DNA from: Pseudomonadota bacterium
Lineage (GTDB): Bacteria > Pseudomonadota > Alphaproteobacteria > Rhizobiales > Devosiaceae
Direction: 5' to 3'
DNA length: 5,528 nt
Assembly: GCA_023433985.1 (NCBI GenBank)
Contig: JAEYTN010000479.1
Coordinates: forward strand, 1-5,528
The notes beneath the pieces are model-generated. The model was not told where the DNA came from, made no database searches, and saw nothing but the letters and a program-made list of their open reading frames with translations. Below, piece by piece: positions 1 through 5,272 of this stretch. How positions within the stretch are numbered: position 1 is the first letter of the stretch; the number at the start of each line of letters is the position of its first letter. The translations under genes were made by a program, and so were the position numbers.

Positions 1-1111
1 CCTTGAGGTCGCGCTTGGCTACCGCGCAGACTTCGGCCACCGGGCTGGGCAGCGGCACCATGTCGGGCTTGCCGTAGAGCATGATGCGCGCCGCCGTCAG
101 CGGCACCTCGAGCGAGGTGAGGTGATAGGGGCGGAACAGGGCGTAGTAGGGGCCCTTGCCCACGTGCAGGTCGTCCATGCGCTCGATGATGCGCGGGTGC
201 TCGGCCTCGACGATCACGAAGACGCCTGGGGCCACGCCCTTGCCGACCGTGTAGTCGACGACGCCCTTCTTGTTGAGCACGCCGCCGGCTTCCCTGGGGA
301 TCAGCACCCTGGCCATCTGGTCGCGGTCGGCGGCGGGTCCGTGCATGCCGGGAATATCGGGCACGAGGCCGGTGGCATTGGCGATGCAGGCCATCTCCAC
401 CATGGTCTTCGAACCATCGACGAACTCCACCAGCATGCGCGGGTTCATGTTCCGGCGGATGGCTTCCTCGCGGTAGTCGTCGGGCACGGCGTCGTGGTTG
501 AGCGGGTTGTTCTTGCCCTTGCCGGCCGAAACGATGCGGTAGCCGAGCGCGGTGGCGAACTCGATCAGCTCCATGCAGCTCGACGGCTCGTCGCCGGCGC
601 CGACGGAATAGACCACGCCCAGCCGGTCGGCCTGCTGCTTAAGGTACGGCCCGATGGTGACGTCGGCCTCGACGTTCATCATCACCAGGTGCTTGCCGTG
701 CTCCATCGCCATCAGGTCGTAGTCGGCGGCGACGCCGGGCTTGCCGGTCGCGTCGATCACCACGTCGATCAGCGGGTTGGTGACCATGGTCTCGACCGAG
801 GTGACGGCCATCTTGCCGGCTTCTATCGCGGCGGTGACCCTGGACTGCGTGTCGGCTTCCACCGCGTGGCTGTCGTCACCATAGGCGATCGCCATGGCCT
901 CGCGCGCGGTGTGGGGGCGGCGGGTGGCGATGGCCGAAATCTCGATGCCACGCATCAGCGCGCCCTGCGTTACCAGGTCGGTGCCCATTTCGCCCGAGCC
1001 GATGACGCCGATGCGGATCGGCCGCCCCTCGTCGGCGCGCGCCTTGAGGTCGCGGGCAATGCCGGTGAGGTGGACGTTGGTGAGGGGAACGGGCGGAGAG
1101 TTGGCCTTCAT
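1..1111 (-). CDS. DRL/DXR-II-like oxidoreductase (COG4091, 'homoserine dehydrogenase-like, SAF domain'), C-terminus cut by window edge
   Basis: 370 codons are visible; the 3' end lies beyond the left edge. Residues 33-43 (IRIGVIGSGEMG region) form a Rossmann dinucleotide-binding loop. VVIDATG follows at 117-123, HLVMMNVEADVTIGPY at 141-156, GAGDEPSSCMELIEF at 171-185, and GKGKNNPLN at 197-205. From memory these blocks closely match Brucella abortus DRL, a DXR-like enzyme that converts 1-deoxy-D-xylulose 5-phosphate to MEP with NADPH. Family members run to roughly 430-450 residues, so about 60-80 are probably missing, including most of the SAF-like C-terminal domain. The start at 1111 fits because about 30 residues precede the nucleotide-binding strand, as in the family; the next internal Met is residue 42. 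No good Shine-Dalgarno is visible, and an in-frame GTG six codons upstream is a weaker alternative. Family membership is strong. The DXP reductoisomerase activity is inferred, and COG4091 members in sugar-catabolic loci may use other substrates. Confidence 0.85.
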   Translation of the reverse strand, partial: MKANSPPVPLTNVHLTGIARDLKARADEGRPIRIGVIGSGEMGTDLVTQGALMRGIEISAIATRRPHTAREAMAIAYGDDSHAVEADTQSRVTAAIEAGKMAVTSVETMVTNPLIDVVIDATGKPGVAADYDLMAMEHGKHLVMMNVEADVTIGPYLKQQADRLGVVYSVGAGDEPSSCMELIEFATALGYRIVSAGKGKNNPLNHDAVPDDYREEAIRRNMNPRMLVEFVDGSKTMVEMACIANATGLVPDIPGMHGPAADRDQMARVLIPREAGGVLNKKGVVDYTVGKGVAPGVFVIVEAEHPRIIERMDDLHVGKGPYYALFRPYHLTSLEVPLTAARIMLYGKPDMVPLPSPVAEVCAVAKRDLK

Positions 1112-1157
1112 GGGCCGGTGCTCTATCACTGTGTGCAAGCCATTGGAACAGAACAAG
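1112..1157. promoter_or_regulatory. 46-bp divergent intergenic region between the DRL-like gene and the acyl-CoA hydrolase gene
   Basis: The two flanking genes point away from each other across only 46 bp. Promoters for both would therefore have to overlap here or extend into the opposing coding regions. On the plus strand GGAA at 1145-1148 lies 9 nt before the ATG at 1158 and can serve as a Shine-Dalgarno. On the minus strand no purine-rich ribosome-binding site is seen close to the start at 1111. I see no convincing -35/-10 pair and no clear operator palindrome. The regulatory role is inferred from geometry alone. Confidence 0.3.
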
Positions 1158-2174
1158 ATGACGGGTCAGCTGGAAGTCAGCCGCGAGGAGAAGCTGGGGA
1201 TCATCGCGCTCAACCGGCCTGAAGCGATCAACGCGCTGAACGGCGAAATGGTCCACGGCATCATCCGTACACTGGAGCAGTGGCGCGACGACGACGGCAT
1301 CAAGGTGGTGCTGTTCGAGGGCCGAGGGACGCGGGGCTTCTGTGCCGGTGGCGACGTGCGGGCGGCGCGGCAGCACGTGCTCGACGGCCGGCCGGAAGAA
1401 GCGGACGAGTTCTTTGCCGCCGAGTATTTCATGAACGGGCTGATCGCGACCTTCCCCAAGCCCACCGTGGCGCTGACCCATGGGGTCGTGATGGGCGGCG
1501 GGATCGGCATTGCCGGGCACTGCCGCTACCGCTTCACCACGCCGGACAGCAAGTGGGCGATGCCCGAGGCGGCGATCGGCTTCGTCTCCGACGTGGGCAG
1601 CAACTTCATCCTCGCCAAGGCGCCGCTGCACCGGGCGCTGCTGTTCCTGCTGAGCGGGGTGACGGTCGGTCCTGCTGATGCGCTGGCGCTGGGGCTTGCC
1701 GACTGCGTCTACGATCCGGGCCGGCGCGAGGCGGTCCTCAGCGCCGTCGCCGGGGCGGCCGGCGGTGCCAACCCCGAGGCAACGCTGCTCCACCTTGCGG
1801 CGGCCGAGATGCTGGCGGGCGGGGACGAGGCGTTCGTCGCCACGGCCGATGCCTACGCCACGCTCGACTGGGCCGACCCGGCGGCGGTCGTCCGCGGCGT
1901 TGCCGATCCGGTGATCGGGGCAGGGCTGCGGGCCGGCTCGCCGGCGAGCCAACTCGCCATCCATGCCAGCCACCTCGCGGCGCGCCGGTTGCCGGGCGTC
2001 CGGGAAGTGCTGGCGCTCGACCTGACGCTGGCGCAACTGCTCTGCCGCTGGCCGGACTTCGCCGAGGGCGTGCGGGCCGTGCTGGTCGACAAGGACCGGC
2101 AGCCGCAATGGCAGGCCGACACGGCGCCGATCGCCGAGGCCATCGCCGCCGCGATTGGTTCGAAGTTGGTCTGA
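1158..2174 (+). CDS. 3-hydroxyisobutyryl-CoA hydrolase-like protein (crotonase/enoyl-CoA hydratase superfamily)
   Basis: A 338-aa cytoplasmic crotonase-fold protein. It probably hydrolyses 3-hydroxyisobutyryl-CoA to free 3-hydroxyisobutyrate in valine degradation. The N-terminal block LNRPEAINALN is at 18-28. The oxyanion-hole segments are FCAGGDVRA (61-69) and GVVMGGGIGIAGH (109-121). AMPEAAIGFVSDVG (134-147) holds Glu137 and Asp145, which align with the catalytic Glu and Asp of human HIBCH. The C-terminal DFAEGVRAVLVDKD (300-313), followed by P and W, matches the HIBCH signature rather than ordinary enoyl-CoA hydratases, which are about 260 aa and lack this extension. The length is slightly shorter than human HIBCH and normal for bacterial members. 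The ATG at 1158 is chosen because it directly precedes the conserved N-terminus and has GGAA 9 nt upstream; the open frame extends further upstream, but only as antisense of the neighbouring gene. No branched-chain catabolic neighbour is visible, so the substrate is assigned by family only. Confidence 0.88.
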   Translation: MTGQLEVSREEKLGIIALNRPEAINALNGEMVHGIIRTLEQWRDDDGIKVVLFEGRGTRGFCAGGDVRAARQHVLDGRPEEADEFFAAEYFMNGLIATFPKPTVALTHGVVMGGGIGIAGHCRYRFTTPDSKWAMPEAAIGFVSDVGSNFILAKAPLHRALLFLLSGVTVGPADALALGLADCVYDPGRREAVLSAVAGAAGGANPEATLLHLAAAEMLAGGDEAFVATADAYATLDWADPAAVVRGVADPVIGAGLRAGSPASQLAIHASHLAARRLPGVREVLALDLTLAQLLCRWPDFAEGVRAVLVDKDRQPQWQADTAPIAEAIAAAIGSKLV

Positions 2175-2246
2175 CTTAGCACTTCTTAAACCGTTACATC
2201 CGATGCTGCCGCCCAACGGACCAGAAGGTTAGGGGCACTTCGGGGC
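2175..2246 (+). promoter_or_regulatory. 72-bp intergenic region, probable chemotaxis operon promoter/leader
   Basis: This gap separates the acyl-CoA hydrolase stop from the first chemotaxis gene. It holds a small AT-richer patch (ACTTCTTAAACCGTTACAT, 2181-2199) in otherwise GC-rich DNA. AGGGG at 2231-2235 lies 11 nt before the ATG at 2247 and is the best ribosome-binding candidate. CCGTT (2191-2195) and AACGG (2215-2219) form a 5-bp inverted repeat with a 19-nt spacer, too loose to call a terminator or operator. No clean sigma-70 or sigma-28 promoter match was found. The promoter call rests on the functional break between the flanking genes. Read-through from upstream is also possible. Confidence 0.35.
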
Positions 2247-2537
2247 ATGGCCCAATCGCGCAGCAAAACCGTCGCCTTGCCGGCGATCGTCGATCTCGAC
2301 GCGCTCGATCCGATCCGCGACGAGCTGATCGATGCTGTCGAATCCGGTCCGGTCAAGGTGAAGGGCGCGGCCGTCGAGCGCGTCGCCACCAACGCGCTGT
2401 TCATGCTGATGAGCGCCGCTGAAACCGCCCGTCGCAACAATTTCGCCTTCGCGGTGACCGAGCCCAGCGAGCCGTTCCGGCTCGCGGTCGAGCGTCTTGG
2501 GCTCGCCGGTCCATTCGCCGCGATCATGGAAGGATAA
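2247..2537 (+). CDS. cheS: Small STAS-domain chemotaxis protein, CheS-like
   Basis: A 96-aa soluble protein with no signal peptide or membrane segment. The pattern of a short strand (TVALPAIVDL, 8-17), a helix, VKVKGAAVERVATNAL (36-51), a long helix, FAVTEP (68-73) and a final helix FRLAVERLGL (77-86) is that of a single STAS domain. At the site where regulated anti-sigma antagonists carry a phosphorylatable Ser after Asp, it reads VATNAL, with Ala46-Val/Thr48 instead, so classic Ser-kinase control is unlikely. It is the first gene of a cluster running directly into cheY (8-nt gap) and cheA. The same place and almost the same length belong to S. meliloti CheS (97 aa), which binds CheA and speeds CheY1-P dephosphorylation. 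The STAS fold is my reading of the sequence; the CheS assignment rests on size and gene order and needs an alignment. The alternative is a generic MlaB-like STAS protein. Confidence 0.72.
   Translation: MAQSRSKTVALPAIVDLDALDPIRDELIDAVESGPVKVKGAAVERVATNALFMLMSAAETARRNNFAFAVTEPSEPFRLAVERLGLAGPFAAIMEG
2528..2534 (+). promoter_or_regulatory. Ribosome-binding site of cheY inside the end of the STAS gene
   Basis: GGAAGGA lies over the last codons of the upstream gene (its stop is at 2535-2537) and 11 nt before the cheY ATG at 2546. The arrangement suggests translational coupling of the two genes and supports the chosen cheY start. Confidence 0.6.
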
Positions 2538-2545
2538 TAGTCAAA

Positions 2546-2905
2546 ATGCGTGTTCTGACGGTCGACGATTCGCGCACCATCCTCGCGATGCTGCACCACA
2601 CCCTGTCCAATGCGGGCTTCGAGGTGCTGCAGGCCGAGGACGGCCAGAAGGGCCTCGACGTGCTCAAGAACGAGAGCGTCGACGTGGTGATCACCGACAT
2701 CAACATGCCGGTGATGGACGGAATCGAGTTCATCAAGAACGTGCGCGCCTCGGGGCTCCACAACTCACTGCCGATCCTGATCCTCACCACCGAGACCAGC
2801 CAGGACAAGCGCGACCAGGGCCGCGCCGCTGGCGGCACCGGCTGGATCGTGAAGCCCTTCGACCCCGAGAAACTGATCTCGGTCATCCACCGCGTCGTCC
2901 ACTGA
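2546..2905 (+). CDS. cheY: CheY-type single-domain response regulator (probable CheY1-like)
   Basis: A 119-aa receiver domain with no output domain. The acidic pocket is Asp7-Asp8 (TVDDSR). The phosphoacceptor is Asp51 in VITDINMP, Thr81 corresponds to E. coli CheY Thr87 (LILTTE), and Lys103 to Lys109 (IVKPF). All residues needed for phosphorylation are present. Position 100 is Trp where E. coli CheY has Tyr106; from memory GWIVKPF is common in alphaproteobacterial CheYs. It receives phosphate from CheA. In enteric bacteria CheY-P binds the flagellar motor switch. In rhizobia two CheYs exist, and the one between cheS and cheA (CheY1) acts as a phosphate sink. The position here favours the sink role, by inference. 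The second CheY, if present, would lie downstream of this window. Confidence 0.93.
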   Translation: MRVLTVDDSRTILAMLHHTLSNAGFEVLQAEDGQKGLDVLKNESVDVVITDINMPVMDGIEFIKNVRASGLHNSLPILILTTETSQDKRDQGRAAGGTGWIVKPFDPEKLISVIHRVVH

Positions 2906-2957
2906 GCGCCGGCGAGCGCCCAGCCTACCAGAGCCCAGAAGGGTTTCGTCCCAGACT

Positions 2958-5225
2958 ATGAGCGACCTCGACGACTTCAAGGCCACTTACTTCGATGAGT
3001 GCTCCGAACTCCTCCTCGAACTCGAAGAGCAGTTCCACGCCATCGAGGACGGCGACCGCTCTTCCGATCGGCTCAATGCGGTGTTCCGCGCCATCCACTC
3101 GATCAAGGGTGGCGGCGGCGCCTTCGGCTTTGCGGGGCTGGTCGGCTTCGCCCACGCCTACGAGACGCTGCTCGACCATGTCCGCGATGGCCGCGTCGAG
3201 CTTTCCGAACACGTCACCACGCTGTGCATCCGGGCCAACGACATCGTCGCCGATTTCGTCGCCGCGGCGAAGGACGGGGTGGCGCTGGCTCCCGGCTATG
3301 GCGACGACGAGAAGGCGCAGTTCGACGCCCTCACCTCCGGCAACGACCCCGACATGGCGGGCGAGCCGATGGAAGAGTTCGATATCGACTTCGTGCCGGT
3401 GATGGTGACCCTGCCGGGCGCCGGGGACGAGGCGCCAGCCGTGCAGCTGGCTCCCGCCCTGTCCGACAGCTTCGAGGCCCCGCCGATGGCCGCGAGCCGC
3501 TGGATCATCCGCTTTTCGCCGCATTCGGAGCTCTACGCCCGCGCCAACGATCCGCTGCTGCTGTTCCGCGAACTGGGGACGCTGGGGCAGCTCGAGGTGG
3601 AGGCGAAGCTCGACGAGATTCCGCCGCTCGGCGATTTCGAGCCCTTCGGCGTCTATTGCAGCTGGGAGATCACCCTCACCACGACGACCGCCAGCGAGGC
3701 GCAGATCGCCGAAGTGTTCGAGTTCGTGGATGGCAATTGCGACCTCGAGATCGTCTCGGCCACCACCATCGCGCCGCCCGCCGCCGCCGAGCCCATGCCG
3801 AGCTTCGCGGAGCTCGCCGGGATCACGCTCGAGGAGGATGAAGACGCGCTCGACGCAGGCGTGGCGGAGGCCGAAGCGAACGAGCCCGCGCAGGTGCTGA
3901 GCTTCGCCGAACTGGCCGAGGCGATGAAGCCGGCGCTCAAGGCCGCGCCGCCGGCGATGCCGCAGCCGCTTGCCGCAGCCGCACCGGCCGAGGATCACGA
4001 GGGCGACAACGACCGCCGCACCGGCGCCGAGGACCGGCGCAACGGCGTTCAGTCGATCCGCGTCGACCTCGACAAGATCGACCGCGTGGTCAACATGGTG
4101 GGCGAGCTGGTGATCACCCAGTCCATGCTCACCCAGCAGATGGATGAGACGCTCCGCGCCCGCTACCAGGAACTGGTGCGCGGCCTCGAAGTGCTGGCCC
4201 AGACCACCCGTGGCCTGCAGGACTCGGTGATGGCGATCCGCGCGCAGCCGGTGAAGACCGTGTTCAGCCGCATGCCGCGCCTGGTCCGCGAGCTTTCCGC
4301 CAAGACGGGCAAGAAGATCCGGCTCGAAACCATCGGCGAGAACACCGAGATCGACAAGACGATCATCGAGCAGCTTTCCGATCCGCTCACCCACATGATC
4401 CGCAACTCGGCCGACCACGGCATCGAGGTGCCGGCGAAGCGTTCGGCCGCGGGCAAGGGCGAGACCGGCGTGATCCGGCTTTCGGCGGAGCAGGCGGGCG
4501 GCAACATCCTGATCGCCGTCGAGGACGATGGCGGCGGCATCAACCGCGAGCGGGTGCTGCAGGTGGCGCGCGACCGCGGCGTGGTCGGCCCCGAGCAGGC
4601 CCTGACCGACGAGCAGATCGACCAGCTGATCTTCGCCCCCGGCTTTTCCACCGCCGCCGAGGTTTCCGACATTTCGGGCCGTGGCGTCGGCATGGACGTG
4701 GTGCTCTCCAACATCAAGAAGATCGGCGGCTCGGTGCATGTGAAGAGCTGGGCCGGCAAGGGCACGCGCATGACGCTGCGCCTGCCGCTCACGCTGGCCG
4801 TGCTCGACGTGATGCTGGTGAAGGTGGCGGGTTCGCCCTACGTGATCCCGCTCTCGTCCATCGTCGAAACCATCCAGTGCGCGCGGGCCAATTTCTCGCG
4901 CATGCCGACCGGCGGCCAGGTGCTGCAGGTGCGCGGCGAGTACGTGCAGGTGGTCGACCTCGCGAGCCGCTTCGCCATGACCACGGACGTGGCCCGCGAG
5001 AACCGCTTCGTGGTGCTCTGCGAGGCCGAGGGCGGCGTCAAGGTGGCGCTGATCGTCGACGACATCATCGGCCAGCAGCAGGTCGTGATCAAATCGCTGG
5101 AAGAGAACTTCCAGTCCATCGAAGGCATCGCCGGCGGAACCATACTCGGCGACGGCAATGTGGCCCTGATCGTGGACGTGCAGGGACTGAAATCGGCAAC
5201 CGCGGCGCACAAGAGCGCCGCCTGA
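2958..5225 (+). CDS. cheA: Chemotaxis histidine kinase CheA
   Basis: 755 aa, close to S. meliloti CheA in length. Domains in order: P1 phosphotransfer domain about 1-110, with phosphorylated His47 in AIHSIKGG. A P2-like regulator-binding domain spans about 181-270 (begins RWIIRFSPHSEL). An Ala/Pro/Glu-rich linker spans about 271-360. P3 dimerization covers about 364-425 (IRVDLDKIDRVVNMVGELVI). P4 ATPase covers about 426-612, with N box HMIRNSADHGIE (Asn483), G1 DDGGGI (523-528), F box FAPGFST (559-565) and G2 GRGVGMDVV (574-582). P5, the CheW-like domain, covers about 613-755. All catalytic motifs are intact, so the kinase should be active. The protein is cytoplasmic and works at receptor arrays with CheW. 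The ATG at 2958 is the only plausible start: it gives the conserved MSDLDDFKATYFDEC terminus, and no in-frame start is seen between it and the end of cheY. The nearest purine-rich site, AGAAGGG at 2937-2943, is unusually far upstream (about 14 nt). The linker carries two copies of SFAELA, listed separately. Confidence 0.96.
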   Translation: MSDLDDFKATYFDECSELLLELEEQFHAIEDGDRSSDRLNAVFRAIHSIKGGGGAFGFAGLVGFAHAYETLLDHVRDGRVELSEHVTTLCIRANDIVADFVAAAKDGVALAPGYGDDEKAQFDALTSGNDPDMAGEPMEEFDIDFVPVMVTLPGAGDEAPAVQLAPALSDSFEAPPMAASRWIIRFSPHSELYARANDPLLLFRELGTLGQLEVEAKLDEIPPLGDFEPFGVYCSWEITLTTTTASEAQIAEVFEFVDGNCDLEIVSATTIAPPAAAEPMPSFAELAGITLEEDEDALDAGVAEAEANEPAQVLSFAELAEAMKPALKAAPPAMPQPLAAAAPAEDHEGDNDRRTGAEDRRNGVQSIRVDLDKIDRVVNMVGELVITQSMLTQQMDETLRARYQELVRGLEVLAQTTRGLQDSVMAIRAQPVKTVFSRMPRLVRELSAKTGKKIRLETIGENTEIDKTIIEQLSDPLTHMIRNSADHGIEVPAKRSAAGKGETGVIRLSAEQAGGNILIAVEDDGGGINRERVLQVARDRGVVGPEQALTDEQIDQLIFAPGFSTAAEVSDISGRGVGMDVVLSNIKKIGGSVHVKSWAGKGTRMTLRLPLTLAVLDVMLVKVAGSPYVIPLSSIVETIQCARANFSRMPTGGQVLQVRGEYVQVVDLASRFAMTTDVARENRFVVLCEAEGGVKVALIVDDIIGQQQVVIKSLEENFQSIEGIAGGTILGDGNVALIVDVQGLKSATAAHKSAA
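3801..3917 (+). repeat. Duplicated SFAELA motif in the CheA linker
   Basis: CheA residues 282-287 and 315-320 are both SFAELA, in 3801-3818 and 3900-3917. Between them lies an acidic stretch (LEEDEDALDAGVAEAEANEP, 291-310). Three of the six codons differ synonymously (GCG/GCC, GAG/GAA, CTC/CTG). The identity is therefore held at protein level rather than by recent DNA duplication. A short helical binding motif is a reasonable inference; the partner is unknown. Confidence 0.7.
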
Positions 5226-5237
5226 CGGGACACGAGA

Positions 5238-5257
5238 TGCCGGGCAGAAGCCCGGCA
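5238..5257 (+). other. Perfect 8-bp GC-rich hairpin in the cheA-cheW intercistronic gap
   Basis: TGCCGGGC (5238-5245) and GCCCGGCA (5250-5257) are exact inverse complements around an AGAA loop. The stem starts 12 nt after the cheA stop codon and ends where the cheW ribosome-binding site begins. No T-run follows, so it is not a standard intrinsic terminator. It could stabilise the cheA mRNA 3' end, cause partial attenuation, or limit ribosome access to cheW. These roles are inferred; the pairing is seen directly. Confidence 0.6.
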
Positions 5258-5265
5258 GGAAGAGG
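5257..5265 (+). promoter_or_regulatory. Ribosome-binding site of cheW
   Basis: AGGAAGAGG ends 7 nt before the ATG at 5273. It is the best-spaced Shine-Dalgarno in the window and favours 5273 over the in-frame ATG at 5237, whose upstream sequence has only a weak GGGA. Its first base is the last paired base of the adjoining hairpin. Confidence 0.65.
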
Positions 5266-5272
5266 CAAGAAC

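Noticed and set aside
894..1157. 88-codon N-terminal extension of the acyl-CoA hydrolase from an upstream ATG
   Set aside because: The extension is antisense to the DRL-like coding region and has no relation to crotonase proteins. The ATG at 1158 has a ribosome-binding site and the family's normal N-terminus.
122..1222. 366-codon plus-strand open frame opposite the DRL-like gene
   Set aside because: The minus strand encodes clear conserved blocks over the same interval. The plus-strand product is a Val/His/Gly/Asp-rich antisense artefact.
2186..2199. TTAAACCGTTACAT as a possible CtrA-type cell-cycle regulator site
   Set aside because: The full TTAA-N7-TTAA pattern is not met; only one half-site-like TTAA is present, which is weak evidence.
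2187..2212. TAAA followed 15 nt later as a flagellar sigma-28 promoter
   Set aside because: The downstream element does not match GCCGATAA; the nearby CCGAT is at the wrong spacing.
876..2216. 446-codon minus-strand open frame opposite the acyl-CoA hydrolase
   Set aside because: It shadows a well-supported gene, spans the divergent start region and runs into the DRL-like gene. Its composition is Arg/Gly/His-rich with no motif.
2191..2219. CCGTT/AACGG inverted repeat as a terminator for the acyl-CoA hydrolase gene
   Set aside because: A 5-bp stem with a 19-nt loop and no T-run is within chance expectation.
2546..2905. Trp100 in place of the conserved CheY Tyr as an unusual substitution
   Set aside because: From memory the GWIVKPF version is common among alphaproteobacterial CheY proteins, so it is not notable by itself.
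4011..4043. RRTGAEDRR in the CheA linker (residues 353-361) as a PilZ-like c-di-GMP-binding arginine motif
   Set aside because: The spacing is not the RxxxR pattern and no following D/NxSxxG motif or PilZ barrel is present. It looks like a charged linker segment next to the dimerization domain.
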